From Bacteroidales bacterium (GTDB lineage: Bacteria > Bacteroidota > Bacteroidia > Bacteroidales > Paludibacteraceae): a stretch of DNA of 17,828 nucleotides. Under the pieces are notes generated by a model. It did not search any database, had not been told where the DNA came from, and saw nothing but the letters and a program-made list of their open reading frames with translations. The position numbers and the translations under genes were made by a program. The stretch is taken from assembly GCA_900771035.1 (NCBI GenBank), contig CAAGML010000062.1, positions 1 through 17,828 of the forward strand. The letters are read 5' to 3'. Position 1 is the first letter of the stretch. Each line of letters begins with the position of its first letter. Positions 1 through 7,155 of the stretch are shown one piece after another.

Positions 1-8
1 TGATTGGA

Positions 9-114
9 CGCTTTTGAATTTATTTTTGCATCTTGCTGATTGTCGGTCGGGCCCAATGTCCACCTTGCTACCTCCTTCCGCACAGCAATCTGCTAAAAAT
101 AAACTTCAAAATCG
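9..114. repeat. Imperfect long inverted repeat (stem-loop) downstream of ruvB
   Basis: The arm at 9-36 is nearly the reverse complement of the arm at 85-114. Shared blocks are TTTTGAA, TTTATTTTT, GCA and TTGC, separated by two single-base bulges and a few mismatches. Pairing appears to continue inward around TTGCTG and CGG, leaving a loop near 50-78. No intrinsic-terminator pattern (GC-rich stem then T-run) is evident and no gene is visible in 1-243. It may be a structured intergenic repeat or the 3' region of a gene lying outside the window. Confidence 0.5.
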
Positions 115-141
115 TCTCAACCTAATTAATAGAACCACCCT

Positions 142-212
142 TAACTGAATGTCTATAGGTCAGTGATACGTCTATGGTTTGCATGGGCTAGGTCTTTGGG
201 TTGTACCAAATT
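142..212 (+). repeat. Dispersed intergenic repeat, copy 1
   Basis: This roughly 70-bp stretch aligns without gaps to 11536-11606. The core at 167-190 (24 nt, beginning TACGTCTATGG and ending GGGCTA) is identical in both copies, and the flanks are mostly conserved. It lies about 30 bp beyond the stop codon of minus-strand ruvB. There is no long open frame through it: the frame that reads YVYGLHGL is interrupted by a stop in this copy. Probably a small dispersed repeat of unknown function. Confidence 0.7.
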
Positions 213-243
213 ATTATTTTATCATCACTAAGCCTATGAATTT

Positions 244-1248
244 CTAAAACAAGGTCTGTTGTTTAACGATGGAACGGCCAAGATGCGTGTATGCCTTCTC
301 GGTCACTTCCCTACCCCTCGGGGTACGTTTGAGGAAGCCCTCTTTGATGAGAAATGGCTCATAGACCTCCTCGATTGTGCCGGCATCCTCGCTCATCGCA
401 GTGGCAATTGTCGTCAGCCCGACAGGTCCTCCCCCGAACTTGTCAATCATGGTGAGGAGAATCTTGTTGTCAATCTCGTCAAGACCGAACTTGTCGATGT
501 TCAGGGCTTCAAGGGCAAAACAGGCAATCTGACGCTCAATACGTCCGCTGCCCTTGACCTGCGCAAAATCACGAACCCTGCGGAGAAGGGCGTTGGCTAT
601 ACGAGGCGTTCCACGACTGCGGCGTGCAATCTCGGCAGCTGCCTCATCAACGATAGGAACCTGCATTATTGCGGACGAACGCTTGATTATATCCACAATG
701 ACCTTCTCATCATAATACTCGAAGTGGCAGTTGATGCCGAACCTTGCACGGAGAGGAGCGGTGAGCAATCCGCTGCGTGTCGTTGCCCCGATGAGGGTGA
801 ATGGCTCAAGGTCAATCTGCACTGAGCGGGCAGAAGGTCCCTTGTCAATCATAATATCAATGCGGAAATCCTCCATTGCGGAATAGAGATACTCCTCGAC
901 GATAGGGCTGAGGCGATGGATTTCGTCAATGAACAGCACATCGTTACGCTCAAGGGACGTGAGAAGACCCGCAAGGTCGCCAGGTTTGTCAAGCACAGGA
1001 CCCGAAGTGAGTTTGAACCCCACGCCAAGCTCATTGGCAATTATGTTGCTCAATGTCGTCTTACCAAGACCCGGAGGACCATGAAGAAGGGTGTGGTCAA
1101 GGCTCTCTCCACGGAGTTTCGCAGCCGCGACGAAAACGCGAAGATTCTCGACAATCTTGTCCTGCCCGCTGAAATCCTCAAAGGATAGCGGACGAAGAGC
1201 CTTGTCGAGGTCACTCTCACGTTTCGGGTTATGTATATCGTATTCCAT
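244..1248 (-). CDS. ruvB: Holliday junction branch migration DNA helicase RuvB
   Basis: RuvB is the hexameric AAA+ motor that, with RuvA, drives branch migration of Holliday junctions during recombinational repair. The 334-aa product has the usual family length. Walker A is GPPGLGKTT (57-65), Walker B is FIDE (106-109), the sensor motif ATTRSG is at 155-160, and the arginine-finger segment LRARFG is near 166-171. The C-terminal winged helix ends with [11 protein letters not shown] near 318-328. The start ATG at 1246-1248 lies 36 nt beyond the stop of the upstream GldA-like ATPase gene, so the two probably share a transcript. Nothing is missing from the core motifs. The plus-strand open frame across it is a shadow. 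Confidence 0.98.
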   Translation of the reverse strand: MEYDIHNPKRESDLDKALRPLSFEDFSGQDKIVENLRVFVAAAKLRGESLDHTLLHGPPGLGKTTLSNIIANELGVGFKLTSGPVLDKPGDLAGLLTSLERNDVLFIDEIHRLSPIVEEYLYSAMEDFRIDIMIDKGPSARSVQIDLEPFTLIGATTRSGLLTAPLRARFGINCHFEYYDEKVIVDIIKRSSAIMQVPIVDEAAAEIARRSRGTPRIANALLRRVRDFAQVKGSGRIERQIACFALEALNIDKFGLDEIDNKILLTMIDKFGGGPVGLTTIATAMSEDAGTIEEVYEPFLIKEGFLKRTPRGREVTEKAYTHLGRSIVKQQTLF

Positions 1249-1284
1249 TGTTTCTCAGATTTCAAAAAACCGCCCGAACTTCTG

Positions 1285-1980
1285 TCAATTGGCTGTCACG
1301 GCGTGAAAAAGGTTCTCGATACTGCCGTATTCCGTCAGAAGTTCATCCTTCCTCCCAGAGGCGACGATACGTCCATGGTCAAGAAGCACTATATCATCGC
1401 ACACAGCCTCGACCTCCTGCATGATATGAGTCGAAAGGATGACCAGGCGTTGACGGCCAAGACGTTTTATAAGGGTACGTATTTCCACGAGTTGATTAGG
1501 GTCAAGCCCGGTGGTAGGTTCGTCAAGAATCAGCAGACGCGGATTGTGCATTATCGCGGCAGCAATTCCCACACGCTGGCGGAAACCCTTCGAGAGCTGA
1601 GATATCCGTTTAAGGCATTCAGGTTCAAGCCCCACCTCCGCAATAACGTCTGCCACCCTCTGCCGGAGATTGTCAAGGCGGTACATACCACCGACGAACT
1701 CCAGATACTCTTTGACATACATGTCAAGATAGAGAGGATTGTGTTCTGGCAGATACCCGATAATGCGTGATGTCTGGATTGACGGTTCACCGCCGTCTAT
1801 TAGCACAGAACCGCCGTCAGAGGCGACATAACCTGTGACTATCTTCATAAGTGTTGATTTTCCTGCACCGTTAGGTCCAAGCAGACCAACAATCACCCCC
1901 TCGTCGTATGACAAGTTAACTCCATCAAGCACAAGCTGTTCACCATATTTTTTCCTTATTTCTTTAACCTCGAGAAGCAT
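1285..1980 (-). CDS. ABC transporter ATP-binding protein, GldA-like
   Basis: The 231-aa product is a complete ABC nucleotide-binding domain: Walker A GPNGAGKST (35-43), signature LSKGFRQR (129-136), Walker B LLILDEP (149-155) and switch His185. The stretch GYLPEHNPLYLDMYVKEYL (75-93) is characteristic of GldA-type ABC-2 ATPases, with Glu where the Q-loop glutamine usually sits. GldA of gliding Flavobacteriia is closer to 300 aa, so this protein lacks the C-terminal extension; hence no gene symbol. No permease is adjacent. I chose the ATG at 1978-1980 over an in-frame ATG at 2010 because the -7 element at 2006-2015 would put the transcript start downstream of the longer start. It is divergent from the GldB-like gene. 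The substrate is unknown. Confidence 0.85.
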   Translation of the reverse strand: MLLEVKEIRKKYGEQLVLDGVNLSYDEGVIVGLLGPNGAGKSTLMKIVTGYVASDGGSVLIDGGEPSIQTSRIIGYLPEHNPLYLDMYVKEYLEFVGGMYRLDNLRQRVADVIAEVGLEPECLKRISQLSKGFRQRVGIAAAIMHNPRLLILDEPTTGLDPNQLVEIRTLIKRLGRQRLVILSTHIMQEVEAVCDDIVLLDHGRIVASGRKDELLTEYGSIENLFHAVTAN

Positions 1981-2005
1981 ACCGGGAAAGACGTAATTTT
2001 GAACC

Positions 2006-2038
2006 TGCAAATTTAAGAAAAAAAATTGGTTCTCGCAA
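2006..2038 (-). promoter_or_regulatory. Bacteroidetes-type promoter of the GldA-like/ruvB unit
   Basis: On the minus strand the -7 element TAAATTTGCA (2006-2015) matches TAnnTTTG, with TTG (2036-2038) 20 nt upstream. It predicts a short leader of about 20 nt before the ATG at 1980. Confidence 0.7.
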
Positions 2039-2116
2039 CTAAATTCCCGAAAATTTATCTTTATTTTTCCACAATAATTTTATCGGCTGATATATGCGTC
2101 CTATCACTTTTTTTCG

Positions 2117-2126
2117 TAACTTCGCA
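2117..2126 (+). promoter_or_regulatory. Probable -7 element of the gldB-fur-peptidase operon
   Basis: TAACTTCGCA resembles the TAnnTTTGCA element with one change (C for T). It lies about 55-60 nt upstream of the GldB-like start codon. No clear TTTG partner is visible at the expected distance, so support is moderate. Confidence 0.5.
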
Positions 2127-2184
2127 AGGTGCTTTTCGCCATCTCACGAAAGACTTAAAGTTTTATAAATCAACATACATGACA

Positions 2185-3183
2185 ATGAAGAAAATCTTTT
2201 TCGCCATAATGGTGTCAACTATTCTGGTCGCTTGCTCAAATCCTGAGCGCAGAGAGGCAGACATTGAGGGTATGGACATGCAGTTCGGCATCACTCGCTA
2301 CGACAGCCTGTTTTGGAACATAGACTCAACACGCGTGAACGAAGAATTCCAGAGACTGAACCGCCTCTGCCCTGAAATTACCCCCATCTACATCGAGAAA
2401 GTCATGCTGATGGGGTCTATTGACTCAGCCCAGGCAGCCGTTGAATATAAAAACTTCAGGAAATATCCTGCCGTTGTGGACGTTTATACTTCGACACAAG
2501 AGGCTTACAAAGACATCAGCGACATTGAGAACGAATTGAAACCGGCTCTCCTGAGACTCCGGAAATTCCTCCCCAATCTTAAACTGCCTAAATTCTACAC
2601 CCACATCTCATTTTTCAACCAGAACATCATCATCGGTGAAGGGTTCATCTCCCTGAGCCTCGACAATTATATGGGCGAGGATTACTGCTTCTACGACAGC
2701 ATCGGCATATATTCGTACCTGAGACGCAATATGATTCGTGAGAAAATAGTTTCTGACTACCTGACGGCGATATTATGTTCCGAGTTTATGTCTGCGCCAA
2801 ACGGCAATCTGCTGGACGACATGGTCTATTATGGCAAAATGCTTTACACAGTGTCGTGTCTCCTGCCTGACGAGAAAGAAAACGTCATCATGGGTTATAC
2901 TGACGGGCAGATGAAATGGGCTGAGGAACGTGAGGAGGAACTCTGGAGACAAATGGTCGAATCGCACATAATTTATACCGAGAACATTATTGACAAGACC
3001 AAATTCCTGCACGACGGACCCTTCACTCAACCTTTCGGGCAAGATTCGCCTGACAGACTCGGAGCTTACTTAGGGTGGCAGATTGTGAAGAGTTATATGA
3101 AAAACAACCAGGAAGTCAGCATAATGCAGTTAATGCAAGAAACCGACGGGCAGAAGATATTGAAACATTCCAACTACAAATGA
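2185..3183 (+). CDS. gldB: GldB-family lipoprotein
   Basis: The 332-aa product begins with a lipoprotein signal peptide (MKKIFFAIMVSTILVAC, lipidated Cys17). GldB is a membrane lipoprotein first found in gliding flavobacteria; homologues occur in non-gliding Bacteroidales, where the role is not settled. Family features visible are IGEGFISLSLDNYMG in the middle and the C-terminal GAYLGWQIVKSYM followed by QKILKHSNYK. Two starts are possible, ATG 2179 (MTMKK) or ATG 2185 (MKK); both give the same lipobox. The much longer open frame from 2026 would begin upstream of the -7 element and is rejected. The stop overlaps the start of the Fur-family gene (ATGA), so translation is probably coupled. Confidence 0.85.
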   Translation: MKKIFFAIMVSTILVACSNPERREADIEGMDMQFGITRYDSLFWNIDSTRVNEEFQRLNRLCPEITPIYIEKVMLMGSIDSAQAAVEYKNFRKYPAVVDVYTSTQEAYKDISDIENELKPALLRLRKFLPNLKLPKFYTHISFFNQNIIIGEGFISLSLDNYMGEDYCFYDSIGIYSYLRRNMIREKIVSDYLTAILCSEFMSAPNGNLLDDMVYYGKMLYTVSCLLPDEKENVIMGYTDGQMKWAEEREEELWRQMVESHIIYTENIIDKTKFLHDGPFTQPFGQDSPDRLGAYLGWQIVKSYMKNNQEVSIMQLMQETDGQKILKHSNYK

Positions 3184-3608
3184 CAAAATCCAAGGAGAAA
3201 CTGGACAGCTACCTCAAGGAGCATGAACTCAGGCAAACGACTGAGCGGACTGCCATGTTGGACTACATAATGCAATTAGACAGCCATTTCAGCATCAGCA
3301 CACTCATGAATGATTTCGCGCCGACTCACCATATATCGAAAATGAGTGTCTATCGCAACCTGGAACTGTTTCTCAAAGCAAACATCGTGGTGATGCACCC
3401 CTTCCCCGGAGATGAAATCATTTACGAACTTTCCGAACGGGCTGAGACTCATTACCACAGAATATGCACACAATGCGGAGCCGTCAAGGAATTTCACGAC
3501 GCAAAAACCTCGAAACTACTGAAAAGCCACAGATTCAAGGGCTTCACCATGAAGTCAAACCATGTCTATATCCACGGAATATGTTCAAAATGCAGAAACA
3601 AATCATGA
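3180..3608 (+). CDS. Fur-family transcriptional regulator
   Basis: The 142-aa length fits the family (Fur, Zur, PerR). Fur-type repressors bind DNA as dimers through an N-terminal winged helix, here with recognition-helix sequence SVYRNL (56-61), and sense metal through a C-terminal dimerisation domain. The metal-ligand block HYHRICTQC supplies His91, His93, Cys96 and Cys99, and the tail HVYIHGICSKC supplies His128, His132, Cys135 and Cys138, so a structural zinc site with two CxxC pairs is likely. The effector metal cannot be assigned. ATG 3180 overlaps the gldB stop by 4 nt, and the gene's own stop overlaps the peptidase start by 4 nt. I did not identify an inverted-repeat Fur box at the operon promoter. 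Confidence 0.9.
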   Translation: MTKSKEKLDSYLKEHELRQTTERTAMLDYIMQLDSHFSISTLMNDFAPTHHISKMSVYRNLELFLKANIVVMHPFPGDEIIYELSERAETHYHRICTQCGAVKEFHDAKTSKLLKSHRFKGFTMKSNHVYIHGICSKCRNKS

Positions 3609-4900
3609 AAAAAAGACTAATCCTTCTCTTTGCGCTGACAGTCATGATGGCTGGCATAAACGCTAAAACGACAAAATTCGCCAAGAGACTCAAGGCAGTA
3701 CCAGGCGTGACTTCGGTCAGACAGATAGAGTCATCACGGTTCACCGAGCGTTACATCGTCACATTCAGACAATACATCGACCATAACGACACAGCTTTGG
3801 GGACATTCCAGCAACGCATAATCGTAGGGAACGTCCACAGCGACAGCGTGACTGTTTTTGTGACTGAAGGCTATTCCGCCTCATACACCGAAAGACCAGA
3901 CTACCGTGAAGAGTTGTCTGACCTGCTCAACGCCAACAGCGTCATCATAGAGCACAGATATTTCAACCAGTCAACACCCGACATTCCCCACGACGCAAGA
4001 TACTGGGATTACCTCACCACCTACAACGCAGCCTCTGACCACCACAGAATAGTCCAGGCATTCCGCACATTATATAAAGGCAAATACATAGCCACAGGTG
4101 TCAGCAAGGGTGGTATATGCGCAAATCTCTTCCGTGCTTACTACCCTAATGACGTTGACATCACCGTGCCATACGTCGCCCCTTTCTGCGACGGGGTGGA
4201 AGACCACAGAATGTCCGACGAAATAGTAAACTACGGCACACCCGACGAGAGGGAGTATCTCACTGATTTCATGCGCTATATGTTCACCAACCGGCAGAGA
4301 TTTATCGCTCCTCTCCAAGAGTACGTTGACAGTGCGCAACTGGAGCCAAGAGTCGGAATAAACGAGTTGTACGACCTGACTGTGCTTGACCTTGAGATTG
4401 CAGTCCTGGCAAGAGGCGAGATAAAGAAACTGCCGTACTATGAGAAAGCCACAGACAACGAACTCTTCCGTGCGTTAATCAAATACGGCTCGCCCGAAGG
4501 ATTCACGGCACTCTACGGCAATATGCCATATTACGTCCAGGCCGCCAAGGAACTTGGACACTACGCATACAACCTCGAAAGATTCAAAGGGCTGACCAGC
4601 ATCGAAAGCACTGACGAATATCTGAAAAGATGCGCACTGCCAGAGGAATGCACATTTGAATACGACCCTTCCACAAGGAAAATGGTCATGGATTTCCTTC
4701 GCGGCACAAAAGCGCACATGCTCTTCATCTACGGGGAATACGACCCTTGGACAGCCGTGGGAATAAAGGATTACGTCAACAACCCAGACATCTACATAAT
4801 GATTAACCCCGGGAATTGCCACAGGTCTAAAATCAACAACTTTCCCGACGAGATGAAGCACAAAATACTCTCTATATTAAGGCTTTGGCTATCTGAATAA
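3605..4900 (+). CDS. Secreted S37-family (PS-10 type) serine peptidase
   Basis: The 431-aa product has a Sec signal peptide (MKKRLILLFALTVMMAGINA, cleavage near 20) and no lipobox Cys, so it is probably periplasmic or exported. The alpha/beta-hydrolase nucleophile elbow is GVSKGG with Ser167. The likely acid is Asp380 in GEYDPWTAVG and the likely base is His406 in NPGNCHRSK. This pattern fits peptidase family S37 (Streptomyces tripeptidyl aminopeptidase-like PS-10); the related S28 clan layout is an alternative. Family members release N-terminal tripeptides, but specificity here is unproven. ATG 3605 overlaps the fur stop by 4 nt; the longer frame from 3464 overlaps fur extensively and is rejected. 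Confidence 0.82.
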   Translation: MKKRLILLFALTVMMAGINAKTTKFAKRLKAVPGVTSVRQIESSRFTERYIVTFRQYIDHNDTALGTFQQRIIVGNVHSDSVTVFVTEGYSASYTERPDYREELSDLLNANSVIIEHRYFNQSTPDIPHDARYWDYLTTYNAASDHHRIVQAFRTLYKGKYIATGVSKGGICANLFRAYYPNDVDITVPYVAPFCDGVEDHRMSDEIVNYGTPDEREYLTDFMRYMFTNRQRFIAPLQEYVDSAQLEPRVGINELYDLTVLDLEIAVLARGEIKKLPYYEKATDNELFRALIKYGSPEGFTALYGNMPYYVQAAKELGHYAYNLERFKGLTSIESTDEYLKRCALPEECTFEYDPSTRKMVMDFLRGTKAHMLFIYGEYDPWTAVGIKDYVNNPDIYIMINPGNCHRSKINNFPDEMKHKILSILRLWLSE

Positions 4901-4963
4901 AGGATAAATACATTTTTCCGAAAAAATAATGCGAAAATCCTTTCATATATCAGAGTTTATTAG

Positions 4964-4973
4964 TAAATTTGCA
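4964..4973 (+). promoter_or_regulatory. -7 promoter element of the Ig-like lipoprotein gene
   Basis: TAAATTTGCA matches the Bacteroidetes -7 consensus. TTTC (4941-4944), 19 nt upstream, is a possible imperfect -33 element. The leader before ATG 5043 would be about 60 nt. Confidence 0.65.
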
Positions 4974-5042
4974 GCGTAAATATGCGTCAACATGCACAAA
5001 CAGGAAAACGAAAACAAATAAATAATAAATAACTAATCAACT

Positions 5043-5867
5043 ATGAAGAGAACACTTTTTATCTGCTTGAGCGTCATAATGTTAGCTCTCGTTGGATGTG
5101 ACAAAGACAAAAACACTTGGGGTAAACTCGAGGAAGGAAGCGTCAAAGTAATGATAGGCGATTCCGTTCAATTGACCTTCGATGACAACGGAAACAAGTA
5201 TCCACAGTGGTCATCAGACGATGAATTCATCGCAACCGTTAGCGACAAAGGTATGGTTGTCGGCAGACACGTCGGCAAAACTACTGTCTATGTGAACAAC
5301 CTCGCTTGCGATGTCATCGTAACAGACGAATACGAGTCAGAGTACAATCTTGACGAACCTTTCAAAGATTGGAACATCAACGATGCGGCAGTACAGATAT
5401 ACGAAGCTGGAAAACGTGGTGTCTCAGTACATAATTATGTAATGGACTCTGTCAAAATGGTAATATATGACACCCTTTACATTCCAAACGAAGACTCCAC
5501 CGAATGGGACATGCAAGTCACTGAACGCGACAGCATCCTCTACACTTACGTAAAAGAGGCAACTTACGATTACACGGCGAGTCCTGAGGATTTGCTTGTC
5601 GATTATGCTGAATACACATACGGATACACATACGACAGCAAAAATGACGAATACTCAACCCATATCGTTGGCTACGACTACAGAGTGGCAGAAGGTTACG
5701 AAAACGAGATATACGCCATCTATGGCAATCGCTATGAAGTTTACGAAGAGACCGCAGACTGCACGACATACGTTTTCAAGGACATTCGCGGTAAAAACGT
5801 ATATATTTTCATACAGGAAGTTGCCGATGGCAGACTGCACATAATTTTCGCACAGAATCAGAAATAA
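5043..5867 (+). CDS. Lipoprotein with bacterial Ig-like (BIG_2-type) domain
   Basis: The 274-aa product has a lipoprotein signal peptide ending LALVGC (lipidated Cys19). It is followed by a short segment resembling a BIG_2 Ig-like fold: PQWSSDDEFIATVSDKG then GKTTVYV, about residues 54-85. The remaining C-terminal part, about residues 100-274, is acidic and Tyr/Asp/Glu-rich and matches no family I recognise. It is probably an envelope-anchored protein of unknown partner. The gene stands alone, with its own promoter and a strong terminator. No function is assigned. Confidence 0.85.
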   Translation: MKRTLFICLSVIMLALVGCDKDKNTWGKLEEGSVKVMIGDSVQLTFDDNGNKYPQWSSDDEFIATVSDKGMVVGRHVGKTTVYVNNLACDVIVTDEYESEYNLDEPFKDWNINDAAVQIYEAGKRGVSVHNYVMDSVKMVIYDTLYIPNEDSTEWDMQVTERDSILYTYVKEATYDYTASPEDLLVDYAEYTYGYTYDSKNDEYSTHIVGYDYRVAEGYENEIYAIYGNRYEVYEETADCTTYVFKDIRGKNVYIFIQEVADGRLHIIFAQNQK

Positions 5868-5892
5868 TCAGACTTAAAAAATAAAAGCCATA

Positions 5893-5935
5893 AACAGGCT
5901 GCATTCCCGAAATTGGAATACAGTCTGTTATTTTT
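5893..5935 (+). terminator. Rho-independent terminator of the Ig-like lipoprotein gene
   Basis: A 15-bp stem (5893-5907 with 5915-5929, two G.U pairs) with a 7-nt loop is followed by A and five T. It starts 25 nt after the stop codon. Confidence 0.85.
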
Positions 5936-6177
5936 CTATAACGTATCGTGTGAATAATTGACACAATCCAATCAGGGTAAAAATCGAAATGTCGAAACAT
6001 CGAAAAGAAATTAGATTATCGATAAAAGAGCAACATATATCAGTCCAGAACATTAGTCATGGTAAAAAGACAATACCTATAAGGTATTCTCCACCTCAGA
6101 GAGGGAATAGGGAGTGTGGAGAATTCAATTCTAAGAATATACATTGTTTAAACGCATTCAATACGTTATAGAGCAAT
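5936..6177. other. Intergenic stretch with small inverted repeats, no gene seen
   Basis: It lies between the lipoprotein terminator and the ribosomal operon terminator. It holds a perfect 6-bp inverted repeat ATACCT/AGGTAT (6073-6078, 6082-6087) and a perfect 9-bp inverted repeat ATTCTCCAC/GTGGAGAAT (6086-6094, 6116-6124), with an inner CCTC/GAGG pair (6094-6097, 6101-6104). A 60-codon open frame (5989-6171) has no family-like features and is not called. No consensus promoter is obvious. Confidence 0.5.
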
Positions 6178-6214
6178 AAAAAAAGAGAACTGGTCAACAA
6201 CAACCAGCCCTCTT
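6178..6214 (-). terminator. Terminator of the rpmB-rpmG-DUF4295 operon
   Basis: On the minus strand, AAGAGGGCTGGT (6203-6214) pairs with ACCAGTTCTCTT (6183-6194), with two G.U pairs and an 8-nt loop, and runs into a tract of T. It begins 23 nt after the DUF4295 stop. Confidence 0.85.
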
Positions 6215-6237
6215 GCTTATCATTATGAGAAAATTAC

Positions 6238-6390
6238 TTACTTCTTGAAGTAATCCTTAACGCCCTCGTTAAGAATCATCTCTTCCTGAAAGATATATGC
6301 ACCAGTCTTTGGAGACTTAACCATTTTGATTACTTTAGAATAGCCACGACCTTCACCTTTCTGAAGGGTAGCGACGGTTTTCTTTGCCAT
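6238..6390 (-). CDS. DUF4295 small basic protein
   Basis: This 50-aa product (begins MAKKTVATLQKGEGRG, ends GVKDYFKK) fits the DUF4295 family, small proteins found in Bacteroidetes directly downstream of rpmB and rpmG. The function is not known; its size, basic charge and linkage to L28/L33 suggest a ribosome-associated role, which is inference. It starts 15 nt after the rpmG stop with no Shine-Dalgarno and is the last gene before the terminator. Confidence 0.9.
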   Translation of the reverse strand: MAKKTVATLQKGEGRGYSKVIKMVKSPKTGAYIFQEEMILNEGVKDYFKK

Positions 6391-6405
6391 GTCTTAAGTC
6401 TTTAA

Positions 6406-6594
6406 TTATTTAATCTCGCGGTGAACTGTCACACGGCGGAGAATAGGGTTATACTTCTTAAGTTCCAGACGTCCTGGAGTGTTCTTACGGTTCTTGGTAG
6501 TGATATAGCGAGAAGTGCCTGGCATACCACTGTCCTTGTGTTCTGTACATTCAAGAATTACCTGTACACGAGCCTCTTTTGTTTTCTTTGCCAT
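6406..6594 (-). CDS. rpmG: 50S ribosomal protein L33
   Basis: The 62-aa basic product contains hallmarks of L33: [14 protein letters not shown] near the start, [20 protein letters not shown] in the middle and a C-terminal [11 protein letters not shown]. It has one Cys (Cys16) rather than the two CxxC pairs of zinc-binding forms, so this is the zinc-independent type. It is the middle gene of rpmB-rpmG-DUF4295, 17 nt after rpmB. Confidence 0.96.
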   Translation of the reverse strand: MAKKTKEARVQVILECTEHKDSGMPGTSRYITTKNRKNTPGRLELKKYNPILRRVTVHREIK

Positions 6595-6611
6595 ACAATT
6601 TATCTCCTATA

Positions 6612-6875
6612 TTAAAGATCCAATACTTTAACGTCATTCCAGGTGCAATACCCTTTATTGACCGCATTTTTGAGGGCTGCATCAAGCCCCATTTTGTTGA
6701 TGGTTCGCAAACCAGCAGCTGAGATGTTGAGTCTTATCCAGCAATCCTGCTCTACATAGTAGAACTTCTTATGGAACAAGTTAACATCAAAAGAGCGTTT
6801 TGTGCGACGCTTCGAGTGAGAAACGTTGTTGCCAATCATCGCTCTTTTTCCGGTAATCTGACAAATCTTTGACAT
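6612..6875 (-). CDS. rpmB: 50S ribosomal protein L28
   Basis: The 87-aa product has the L28 N-terminus [21 protein letters not shown], then [10 protein letters not shown] and the C-terminal [19 protein letters not shown]28 is a large-subunit protein needed for late assembly. It is the first gene of the operon, reading from the strong promoter at 6921-6930. Confidence 0.97.
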   Translation of the reverse strand: MSKICQITGKRAMIGNNVSHSKRRTKRSFDVNLFHKKFYYVEQDCWIRLNISAAGLRTINKMGLDAALKNAVNKGYCTWNDVKVLDL

Positions 6876-6920
6876 TTTACTTTATAATTATTTGTTTTAC
6901 ATTTCAGTCCAAAAAGCGAG

Positions 6921-6952
6921 TGCAAAGGTACAAACTTTTTTTGACCTGCACA
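6921..6952 (-). promoter_or_regulatory. Promoter of the rpmB operon
   Basis: A perfect minus-strand TACCTTTGCA (6921-6930) has a TTG about 20 nt further upstream. Leader length to the rpmB ATG is about 45 nt. The rest of 6931-7155, up to the wzc-like stop codon, shows no gene or clear terminator. Confidence 0.85.
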
Positions 6953-7155
6953 AGAAAACCGACAGCAAAATCACACTCTGCCGATAATTATTTTGAACTG
7001 ACTATATATCAACCAATTAAAACAACGTAAACCGAGACATTCTTTGCGTTTAAGCATCATAATCACGCAATTACTGGAAATCGGAATGAGAGAAGATGTT
7101 TCCCTTCAATGCCCGGAACGTCATATTATTGGTACAGACACATGCAAAATCAGAT

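Noticed and set aside
259..825. 188-codon plus-strand open frame
   Set aside because: Lies antisense within ruvB, with no promoter and no recognisable protein features.
4899..4943. AAAGGAT/ATCCTTT inverted repeat after the S37 peptidase as a terminator
   Set aside because: Only 7 bp with a 31-nt loop and no T-run directly after it; too weak to call.
5989..6171. 60-codon open frame after the Ig-like lipoprotein
   Set aside because: No promoter, no family-like features, runs through the inverted repeats.
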